NCBI RefSeq assembly: GCF_001949145.1 | Contig: NW_019091474.1 | Span: 30,852 to 88,501 of the forward strand | Source: Acanthaster planci | Taxonomy: Eukaryota > Echinodermata > Asteroidea > Valvatida > Acanthasteridae | Direction: 5' to 3' | DNA: 57,650 bases | In this document: piece after piece, positions 48,204 to 57,650 of the stretch | Position numbering within the stretch: the stretch's first letter is position 1 | How the letters are laid out: every line of letters begins with the position of its first letter | Made by a program: the position numbers and the translations under genes | The notes under the pieces: model-generated | Databases searched by the model: none | What the model saw: only the letters and a program-made list of their open reading frames with translations | Told to the model about the DNA's origin: nothing

Positions 48204-51200
48204 CTAATTATAGTCAAAGGTGAGGTCAGTACCACGCAGTTTCTCCTCGATGTGGGCGTCCATCACCTCGTTCTGAGCCACAGTGAAATGGGACTTCCAA
48301 TTCCCGACCACACCTGAAAAGTAAAATGCACAACAGGAGAAATTATTACTCAGTGGATATTTCAACCCTCTGCCAATCTTACTGTTCTCTATAATACTAA
48401 CGAGATAGCACGTGCCAATATTGCCGTGCATTGATATGATACGATAGCTCATCCCTTCCTGTCGGCTGCAAATGGATCTTATCCATGTCAGTCGTAATAA
48501 TTCAAGATCAAGGCACCAAATGACCTGTGCTTTTCCGCAAAGATGGTTGCCTCATCATTACTGAGTGGCGGGCTATCCAAGTTTTTGAATGATATTGGCT
48601 GAATAATTTGTGGATTATATACGGGTATAGAATTATTTTCTTTAATTTGAGTAAATCTGGTAGAAATAAAATTACTTCAAAGGGTCTTTAAGTGTCCAAA
48701 GACATCGATTTTGAGTCTTCCCTTGAGGTTCTTTTTTTAGCTTAATGCCGCATTGTGAGTCCTGACTCCAACGATGACGCCTAATGGCGTCCACCCACAG
48801 GTCCCCACGTGCAATAAATTCGGCATGTCCAACGTCAAGCTGCTTTTAATTCGTCGAATGGTAATTAATTAACCGATGGTTTACCTATTTACCTTTCCTC
48901 ATGAAGGCGCCTTGGGACTCATCGTGACGGAGCATGCTATCAGGGTTGGCCATAGGGTTATTTTTCATGTTCGCGAAACTGCAGTGCTCTGTTATGGCAT
49001 CCAGTGTCTCAGCTGATAGATTCTTGCCCAAGAACTTACTGATTTTCTCAACGTAGCCTCTCGGATCCTACCTCGCAGATAAAGAAAAAGCATAGAGTGA
49101 TGAACCTATTGTTTATATTAGGAATTTAAAACATGAATTGAGAATAATCCACTTAGCTTTTGTCAACGGAAGCGTATCCCACAGAGGAGGATCAGGGAAA
49201 GATAGACTTCTGAATTGGGAACCCAATTTTTGCATATACAAAATTTATCCGTGATTGAAAAAAATATTCTTATTTTAACACAACATTTTTTAACGGTTGA
49301 AACAGATTTTTGCCAGCTGCCCTGAACCATTCGTCTTTGACAGGACATGTCATAAATTTAATCAAATAATACATTTTTTTGAAACAACAAAATGACCAAA
49401 TCTAGGGGTCGACTTGGCGGTCTTCCAGTCCTTTGACAGTATACAAGTAGCCCGCTTTTGGAGAAGATGGGGCAAATCTAGCCCAAACGTGATAATTCAT
49501 CCTTGCAGAACTGATTTTCGAATACACAACTTCCTGGCGAAATATTCGGCTATCCATTGGGCATGTACAACACATGTGGATCAATCGACACCACACCCCG
49601 GCACTTCTAACACCGACACATGATTCACTGACACTTGGGAAAACTGCAGGGACCCAAGAATGTTTAGGCCTGATCAGCCTCAGGTTGAAATTTCCTTTTC
49701 TTTTTAAACTGTTTATGTTCAACACCTCTAAACTTCTTGTAAGGTATCAAAACACCCGTCTCTTCTCATTCACACTTTTCCCATTTTCAATCACTCACTT
49801 GCTTCATGTCTTCATATTTCAGCACAAGAATGTTTGGGTCGTTGCGTTTCTCCCAGAAGAACAAATAATGATCCCACCACGGTCCGTAAGAAACTGAGAG
49901 ATGCAAAATAAGAGAAGAAATTCAATGCAGCTTCAGAGAGATTGAGCTTCGAGAAATATATCCTAGCTCCACGTGGACAAAAAAAAAAGTAATCATTTGG
50001 GGATTATTTGTAAATATAGCAAGCCTGGAAGCAGACTGTCTCAATCAAAATTAAGATTATATCTAAAGACTCCTCTCATACTGTCTGTGGCACTACATTA
50101 ACACCAAAGGTTGAGTTTGCAGAATCAACCCTTGGTTGGTGTAAGGTTTTCCCTTACATCTACCTGTATATGTTCCGTTCCATTTAAGTGGGCTACATTT
50201 TCATTTAACATTTAGTCGTCTAGTACTGATTATCCAGAGTTTTTATAACTGCATAGAGATTTTTCAGCACTGTGAGAATTATTCTTTTACTTGGATATTG
50301 TTTACCAGCGGCAAATAAAAGCCTGTGATATTGAGGGAGAGAGGGCGCTATAGGTGCATTGATTTTAGGCCTGTGTTGTGCTGCTCTTAGCGTGCATTGT
50401 TGTTTGTTAAGCTCGGTCGTTTTCTGCTCGACGTTTGATTTGTTTTGGTCGGTGATTGTGTTTTAGTGACTAATCTGTGTTCGTGTCTTTACTGTAATTT
50501 TTTCCTTTTGGCTTTTCAAAAGGGTGCTTCCCGCTCGCATCTAGCAAGAATTGGCACTTTGGGTTTGAACTTTTGATGGCGTTTTTTGTACTTTTTTATT
50601 TATTTTTTCATATTTTTCCCCAGCATCAAGTTTTACCGATAATGTTCATTCTCTCTTCCAAGCCTACAGGAAATTACATTGGACATCTTATGAATTCCTG
50701 TATGAAAGGTTGTTACGACAAAGTTATGCATTATAAAACTACGGCAACATCAAACAAAACCCCTGCAATATCGACTTCCTTCTTTTTGCACCGTTTTCCC
50801 AATTTTCCCTTTCCTTTTGCTTCCTGAATTCCTACCGTCCATACAGTGTGGTTTGATTTACCTTTCGCGAGAATTTCTAAAGCTGATGCCATAAACTTAC
50901 ACTTCCACTAAAAAAAATTCCTCTTTCACCTCACCCCAAATAAAAAAGCAACACCAGGGACAAATAAACACACTTCCAGCAAAACACAAAAGCTAAACAA
51001 AAACAACCCCCCCCCCAAGTGTTACCGTCTCCAGTAAGCATTTTATTCAGGAATTCCTCGAAAGTGTCATTCCGCAACTTTGGTGACGGGTTGATCATTT
51101 TCGCAAAGTAGAAATAGGACACTGTCAGGTCCTTAGGATTGCGCATGACGTAGACAATCTTGGGGCGTCTCTCCCAGATCTGGGGAGGCAGGAGCTGGCT

Positions 51201-54200
51201 GGGTAGATGGGTTTTGAGGACCCGTGGGGAAGGCATCTCCTCGGCGATTTCGTAACAAGCTGGCAGCTACGGGTAAGATAAAATTAATATGTCTTTCGGT
51301 TATTACAAAGGACTTTGCACACTTATATCAGCAGCTGGATCCAAACACACTCATATCCCTGTACCCAGCCCTCATGCAATTACCGATAATAAATTTAAAA
51401 TCAAGGCAGTGAAGAGCTGCATGGCAACCCCCCCCCCCGACATGTTGTCGTTTTCTACAGGAATTAAAAGTGCTGGCATTTTAGAAAGGGTACCACCAAT
51501 GTTTTGTAGGCGGGGGTTCCTTTTCGGATGGAAAAAAAATTGTCTAGCCTCAATCCCCGATCCAAGACCTGGATACACGGGTATACCGCCTGTTTAATAG
51601 CAGGCCACCAGTTAATGTGCTTCGTTTGTATAGCTGTTAAAGCGGAACTATTGCCAGTCATTTATCAAAGTCTTGTTTTACATCTAAATGATATTCGCCC
51701 ATTCAATGTGCTCTTCGATTTGTTTAAATGATCAAATGCAAACGGTTTCAAAACGTGTAATACGGGCGATTCACAATAATGCGCCTCCAAGAGTTTGCAA
51801 CACGTTGGCCAATCAAAACGCGCGAAATTTGTCCACCATTTCCAAACGCGCATGGGGTCGACAAATTTCGCGCACTGTGATTGGCTAACGTGCACTATTG
51901 TGAAATGGTCGTATTGAAGGAACAACACGACAAATGAGTTTAAAGAGGCAAAAGAACATCCAAGGAATTAAGAATCCAGAAACAAACTGGGGATGGGGCA
52001 CTGGTTTGGGGGGGCCACAACCTTTGGAAATATTTTGTATGAAAACTTTTATGGTCATTGTGGCGGGTGAGGCTACATTTTGTTGCAATTTACACACTTT
52101 TTGAAGGAACGGGGAAAAACAAACAAAACATGGTCTTTCTTTCATTATTTTTCAAACAATTGGCGCCTTTCTGGGCACCTGCCCCCCTCCCCCATCCGTC
52201 CTTGCTTATGTTTAATATCATTGAGTGGTTTTGCTCTACAAAAAGGGATATTGCTCAACAGGTATTATGAGCACTTGAGTGATATTAAACAATCAGGAAA
52301 AATCTGTGCGTCATGGAATTGCCTTGTTAAAGCGGATCATGCATCCTAATTCTCGTAATCTATTCTGTGTAAAATTGACGTAGCCTAGACGCTTCAAATT
52401 ACAAACAGTAAACTCTTACCGACGAGTTACGTTTTAGCTTTATTGCAGTGAAAAGCCAGTACATTGAAAACAGTAGTCTGGATAAGTTTTATTTTTTTGC
52501 GATATACGTGTAGTTTGTTTTACTTCTTAGAGGATATATTAGCCATTGCACTGCCTACATTTTTTGTTTTCCTAATAAACGCTGGAAGGTCCATCTCCGG
52601 GAAGAGGACACGGAATGCTGTGTGTTTCTTGTTGACTTCCTCGATGTTCCCGTCATACATCACGCAGGACATAATCTCCTGGGTCCAGGTTGTACCTGTC
52701 GGAGTATAAACACTACGTTATACCGCCTGCTAAATAGACTTATAATGGCGTTCCTTTTTGTTTTACACGTGTGCTCTTCAATGCCGTGGGTAGGACACGA
52801 TCCATTCCCCCAGGAAAGCGATGTTGTTATGTCGTTTGGTCTGTACCCAATTGGCGAATTAAATATGCCATCGAATGGATTTCGCTAGTTTAAATTTCTC
52901 GCCATGCATTCTCCGAATTAACATGTAAATACCGCATAGCAGCCTCGTCACTTCTTCTGCATCCAACCCAATGTTCAAGGGACCGAACGGCTGCATCAGT
53001 AAGCTTGTACGCACGTGCATGCACCAGAGAGGCCGGCCACATTGCCACCCACTATAAGCCTCGAACTGCACCAAGAGAGGCCCCTTTGGTAGGAACTGAG
53101 CTTCGCTGGTTCAGGAACGACTATGAAATGCACGCGTTAGGCCTACGGTGGCGTTGCTACCAACAAAATGAACGGTCCCACCCAACATGGCTCTTTTCTC
53201 TCCCGAGGACGGCCAGAGCACACTGGCCGAAACGTCGAATGTATACTCATTGCTTCTTCTAAGAACCACACCTTGTCCCAAAAAGATTGATTCCATGGTG
53301 TACCCGCAAACCATTTCTCATGGCTCTTTTCAACCCATGATAGGATGGGATAATCCCTTGACATTAGACTGTACGTAGTGTGAGGGCTGAAAGTGTCTAG
53401 GGATACCCGGCGGCACTTGCAGTCCACTGTATGTCTAGGGATTAGCGCTTACTGCCCCTTGATTACTTCAAGACCTCCTGGTGGGCCAGTCAGTATTTTA
53501 CCATGACTCCACGCACTATGACTCATAATCAATTTTTATCATGGATAATTCATCCTGTTGTGCAATAATTTCATAGAAAAGGTCAACTGGTGCCATATTT
53601 GTTTGACCCTATGATATTTCATATACATGTTTATCCCATACCAAAGGTCACACTAGACGTTCTGACCCTATACTATCCTTTTCTTCCCTGGGTCATGTCT
53701 TTTCAACCATTTTCAAACCTATTCATATCAATAAGATCATATTATTATGCTTATATGCATATTCATGAGACCTTTTGCTTTTGGGGGGCAAAGGTCAAAT
53801 GTACCAGACAGTTCTCGCACCACTCAGAGCAATGTAGGTAAATTTATGCGTTACGCAAGCGGTGGTTATCAATTTGATATTTTTTTCTTGTTCTTCCTCA
53901 TTGCTGAAAATATTCACCTTATTTGCTCATCAAGATAACCAATCATCAAGGTAACGAATGATAACCAATGATAACCAACGATTGAAATATATCACCAAAA
54001 GACACGGGATCGGTGGTACTTAGTAAGAAGATAAATGTCCACACTGTGATTGTACCAAGGCCACACCTTTATCATATAGCCGACACTTTGCCCGTGTCAA
54101 AGATTCCATAAACACAAAAGAGGGTAGTCCCCCTATGCCCAAATCTTCCGTCATATGCTTTTTTCCAACAATTGTTACACATATGAACAAATTCGATCAA

Positions 54201-55293
54201 GGACCACTAATTAACTAGTGGTTAGTTGGTGACGTACCTAGCGCATGTGTAGTGAAATTTAAGTGCAAACAGGCCTTGTCAACCGTTGGCAGATCATTAG
54301 GCCAAAGGGGGGAAAAAGTGCCCGCAGGAAGAGCGGTGTAGCAAAGATAAAATGTTTCTTTTACTAATGACATACTCTTTCTCTGGCACTTTTCTTTTGG
54401 TATTTTCTGAATTTTGCTATTAAAAAGGATTTATGGCAAGCAGTGATGCGACCGGCCTCGATCGCGAATAGACTAGTCCAACTATCGTCAACCAGCGTGC
54501 GTTCGACCTGAGTTAGTCGAACTCTGGTTAAAATGTTCCTTGATTGAACGTTCCTTATGTCGTAACTCGCTCTAAAGACGGAGGCTTTGTATGGTAGCAT
54601 CTTAAGGGGAAGTTCTTTTTTTCAAAAGAGAATTTTACAGTGGATCAAACAAACTGCCCTGCAAGATGGATATCATGTAAAGCTTCGATACACAGCTCTG
54701 CAAGTTAAAACAACAGTTCCATCACTGTATCTAAACAGGAAAAGACAGCTTAGTTTTACCTGCTTTGGGGTAAGTTACCACCCACACGTCATCTTGTCTG
54801 ATATCCCAACGCTTAAAAGCATCGACAGCATCAGCAGCTTGCGGGGGTAGCTTGATTCCTTCCACCTTGATTTCTTTTCGGGGTTGCTCTGCCAGCTTTC
54901 GCACCACAAAATCGTAAAAGGACTTCCACAGTGCCTGATCTAAAAAGAGATTTTTGTACGAATTCAATCTAAAAATTGGCAAATCAGGGTTGGGTCAACT
55001 TGTGAAGGAAACCGTGTTCGTAGTCACAGTTTCATTAAACATAGTGGATTACAGTTTTTCCTTTGCAAAATATCTTTCTTTTGCCTATGAGACGCTTTAT
55101 TTAAAGCATGGTAGTAAGGTCTTTTTTGGCTAGGTTAAGAAGAAATTACTACTCTCGAAAGTCTTCTCTTCAAATTGGACAGACAGTCTTTCTTGACAAA
55201 AATGAGGTAAAACTATGAAACACTTAAATGTAAAAAGCACATTGCACAATGAACACGGCACTTACACTCTTCAAAGGTGACGTATTTTTCCAT
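48204..55293 (-). CDS. Cytosolic sulfotransferase (SULT family), copy B, seven coding exons, 321 aa
   Basis: Exons on the minus strand: 55,293-55,266, 54,939-54,760, 52,695-52,559, 51,266-51,026, 49,893-49,799, 49,067-48,893 and 48,313-48,204 (stop at 48,204-48,206). Exon sizes and phases equal copy A, except that exon 2 is 180 instead of 174 nt (two extra residues, in L-A-E-Q-P-R-K-E). Motifs are T-Y-P-K-A-G-T-T-W (65-73), K-T-H (H135), R-N-P-K-D-L-T-V-S (R157, S165), R-K-G-V-V-G-N-W-K (284-292), and KxxxTVxxxE (K292-E301). The reading frame is open throughout and all introns are GT-AG, so it looks functional. Differences from copy A are concentrated in exon 2 and around residues 116-196, which include likely substrate-contacting loops (inference). 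It should transfer sulfate from PAPS to small acceptors in the cytosol; the acceptor is unknown. It is the upstream member of a tandem head-to-tail pair. Confidence 0.93.
51761..51913. mobile_element. 153-bp MITE with terminal inverted repeats, in intron 3 of copy B
   Basis: The left end reads TACGGGCGATTCACAATAAT; the right end, reverse-complemented, reads TACGACCATTTCACAATAGT. The inner part is also inverted, with GCGCGAAATTTGTC on both sides of the centre and T-T-G-G-C-C-A-A-T-C-A versus T-T-A-G-C-C-A-A-T-C-A. Copy A reads straight through at 26,258-26,270 (CGTGTAATTGGAAG), giving an empty site. A TA target duplication fits. Confidence 0.8.
52990..53300. repeat. Repeat-like intron sequence shared with 27,050-27,370 and weakly with 7,790-7,870
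   Basis: Words such as CCTTTGGTAGGAACTG, ACGACTATG.AATGC.CGCG and CCAACAAAATG.AC recur in unit A at 27,100-27,165. The stretch GAGGACGGCCAGAGCACACT followed by GGCCGAAACGTCGAA resembles a motif seen in transposon-derived frames of marine animals (recalled). No gene is assigned. Confidence 0.45.
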
Positions 55294-56205
55294 CGCGCAA
55301 CTCAAAAAAGTAAATTGGGGGAAAGGATGTAAAGGCTTCAAAATATCTGCAAAGGGAAAACAAACAAAATAATAAACTAAGCAAACAATCCATCCGACAT
55401 AACACAGTCACATTTCCTTGTTAGGTTTTCGAGTTGATTCTTTTCTGTTTTATGGTAGGCTTTCCTTAATTCTTCGGTAAATTTATACAAACACAGGTTA
55501 TTTGTGTAGCGGATATTGTGTATATTACATGTACCAATCATTTAATATTCGTTTTTTGTGGGGGGTTCCATTCAATTATCCTCATAATCTTGTTGAAAAT
55601 TTAATCTACTTCAATTTCTTGTAGTTTTAGAACACTGACAATTTTTTGTTGAAGATCCCTTAGCCCTAGTCATGATCCCTAATGACTTTGCCTCCTGTTC
55701 CACATTCCTTTCTGGCCTGGGTGGCTGTACCTATAGCAAAATTCCTTTACTCTTGCTGACCACATGTTCCCCTATGGGGTACTCCCCTTCAAGGCCTCTG
55801 CGTGTGCTTAACCACAGTTGCCACAGTTTCTCCATTCTGTTGCCGGACATCGAGCTAGACACAATGCAGCATTACTTTATGTAGTTACTCTGATACTTCT
55901 ATGCTTTATCCATCCACGTGTTCTTTATACTGTACCCAACTAAATTTGTGCTAGGCAACATCCCAGCGTAGTGAGTAGAATTTCTCTTAATTATTTTTCA
56001 TATGGCTTAATTACTAATTGTGTACTCTTTCGAATATTTCGGGTGCCACATTTTGCAAGGGAATAGTAAATGCCAAACTTCATTGTCAATTTTTAAGCTA
56101 AGCAGATATGCAAGACAGACAAGAAGTGCCTCGTGAACACAATCATTCCGTGACTTCGGTAACTTATTTTAGTAAGTATTGATTTTCACAATACTCATTG
56201 GGAGT
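55266..56205 (-). promoter_or_regulatory. First coding exon and upstream region of copy B, conserved in unit A
   Basis: Upstream of the ATG at 55,293 the minus strand reads TTTTTTGAGTTGCGCG. Homology to unit A continues in patches to 56,205 (AAGCAGATATGCAAGACAGA). About 560 bp between 55,480 and 56,040 are absent from or not alignable with unit A. Probably 5' UTR and promoter; no TATA box was identified. Confidence 0.4.
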
Positions 56206-56269
56206 AAGGCCTATATATCCCGTCGTATGAGACGATGAAGCATGGTGTCTAGCCGCCGGTCGGTTCTCA

Positions 56270-56970
56270 CAAAGTGTGATGTAGTCTTCCGAAGAGATGA
56301 AAAAACCAGCCTATACTGCAGAGCGACAGTCTGAAAGGTCTTTTACAGAAGTCTCCCATTAGCCAGCTGGAATTTGGAATGCCCAAAGATCACGCTTTAG
56401 TGTATCTTTGAAACGAAGTCTGGGACGACCGCGTGGACGGGGTGCATTGGCCAACTCTCCATAGAAGATGTCGTTAGGGACTCGGCCCTCGTCCAGTCTG
56501 CACACATGTCCGGCCCATCGGAGGCGTCAAGCAGACAGCACTGTAAACTTATCAATAACGCCAGTGAGCTCAAGGATGGCGGAGTTTGAGACTCAATCTT
56601 ACTAGGATATACCGAGGATCGAACGTAGGCAGTGAAAATGAAAGGTATTCAGACGACACTCCTGGCGGTGGTGGTTTGTTGAAAGGGCACGGTTGTCCCA
56701 CACAAGTGCACGAAGCCGGCAAAAGGTGGTTGCCTAGCTCAGCATCAAAGGAGTTTTTGTTGGTGATGGTGGATCCGAGATAGGGCAACATGCCGACCAC
56801 TTTATGGGCTGTACCATGGATGGTGATGGTAGGTGGGGCTGCGTCACCACTACGGTCTTATCAAGATTGATCTTCATACCTAACTCCGAACAAGCCACTG
56901 CAAATGAAGTGCAGAGAAAGTGATTTGACATCCATTGCAATCTCGATGTCGTTTTCTGTTGTTGAAATTC
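56270..56970 (-). mobile_element. LINE-D: C-terminal part of a non-LTR reverse transcriptase, decayed
   Basis: On the minus strand, in shifting frames, are M-K-I-N-L-D-K-T-V-V-V-T-Q-P (56,880s), M-L-P-Y-L-G-S-T-I-T-N (the Y-L-G-S motif, 56,790s), then L-R-W-A-G-H-V-C-R-L-D-E and F-Y-G-E-L-A-N-A-P-R-P-R-G-R-P-R-L-R-F-K-D (56,530-56,400). This is the end of motif D onward plus the G-H-V tail of RTE/Jockey-like LINE proteins. Catalytic motifs A-C are absent. It sits just outside unit B. Confidence 0.75.
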
Positions 56971-57650
56971 CAGCTACTGGGGATTGTTCCTTTCTTTTGT
57001 TTTCATTTCCTTTCCTGCTCGTATTTTTCGGGCAGACCTGTCTGACTAGAGTAAGTGATAAATCAAACATTCACATTTAAGAAAAGGAGCGGCAGATACA
57101 ACGCATTTGTGGCAATTTTGGGGGTAACCCAAGAAGATATGGGACGTATTTTTTGTGAGACTTTGTCTACTCTGCAGTTGAAAGCCGACGAAATTTGTTG
57201 TTATTACAAACGAAAATGTATTTCCATCATTAAAATAGGAAGGTGATTGCCACCTCTGGATCTCTTACTATTGAATCTCCGATAATAAACATTATACGCC
57301 TTAGAGCTTTTATACTGAGATCACTGAGAAGAAATGGACCCAAGACGGTTGGGATAGGTTTCACTATCGAAAGTTTCAGGAAATAAATGAAAATAAATCA
57401 GTATCAATCCTGTAGCTCACTGTATTCAAACCTAGAAAATTGCCCTGAGGGTTCTGCGCCCAGGGACACGAAAAAAGTGTGGTGAGGGAAAAATTCCAAA
57501 AGTTATGCGGTGTTGACCAAGCATTCAGGCGCACGGACTCCTGAAATTCACTACGAATCGCAGTTACCGGCTTCCATATAGGACTCTTCTGGGATCTCAG
57601 GGTTCCCGGCCCACCGCACTTCCTCCCTGCCCATCCATTTAACCCCCGAA
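56971..57650. other. Right edge, no gene recognised
   Basis: Short frames only. No domain or repeat could be assigned. Confidence 0.35.

Larger units (their letters stand above)
46785..56205. repeat. Segmental duplication unit B (sulfotransferase gene plus flanks)
   Basis: Collinear with 17,055-32,585. It starts in ATAGCAACACACACCACAGC and ends near ATACTCATTGGGAGT. It is compact compared with unit A: it has no LINE in intron 1, about 0.58 kb instead of 3.97 kb in intron 6, and no extra 0.93 kb in the 3' flank. It has its own 153 bp inverted-repeat element at 51,761-51,913. Confidence 0.9.

Overview
The window is animal nuclear DNA. Its genes are split by GT-AG introns, it is crowded with decayed non-LTR retrotransposons and short inverted-repeat elements, and it holds one assembly gap (338 N). 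Repeated TACATG runs, the LINE types and intron-rich sulfotransferase and monocarboxylate-transporter genes suggest a marine invertebrate. A lancelet is my first guess, with a hemichordate, echinoderm or cnidarian possible; the sequence alone does not settle it. There are no operons, CRISPR arrays or bacterial features. Most open reading frames here are chance frames in introns and repeats.

Left part (1-14,150, plus strand). An SLC16/MCT-like transporter is encoded by four recognised exons (1287-1448, 1693-1836, 6078-6914, 8308-8435); its usual first exon was not found. A second copy of the first of these exons lies at 9690-9816. It is followed by a minus-strand LINE (about 10,090-14,075), which is itself interrupted by a 1.39 kb plus-strand LINE fragment (11,930-13,323).

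Middle and right. Two complete cytosolic sulfotransferase genes, both on the minus strand, lie in a tandem segmental duplication. Unit A is about 17,055-32,585 (gene at 19,484-32,228) and unit B about 46,785-56,205 (gene at 48,204-55,293). Both genes have seven coding exons with the same phases, predicted proteins of 319 and 321 residues, and all the expected PAPS-binding and catalytic motifs. Unit A is longer mainly because of a 3.4 kb LINE in intron 1 and about 3.3 kb of extra sequence in intron 6. Unit B carries a 153 bp inverted-repeat element that unit A lacks.

Between the units (32,600-46,780) the sequence is mostly repeats: a possible inverted-repeat element, a fragment of an uncharacterised protein family, two copies of a dispersed repeat around the gap, a broken tyrosine recombinase, a tRNA-related SINE with an (AAACC)n tract, and a strong hairpin with TTAGGG-like arms. 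The right edge (56,270-56,970) holds the C-terminal end of another LINE reverse transcriptase.

The genes with a readable job are a membrane carrier for monocarboxylate-like solutes and two sulfate-conjugating enzymes. They are neighbours, and nothing in the sequence shows a shared pathway. I found no convincing new biological system. The most informative points are the paired duplication units, which work as a built-in empty-site comparison, and the short inverted-repeat elements.
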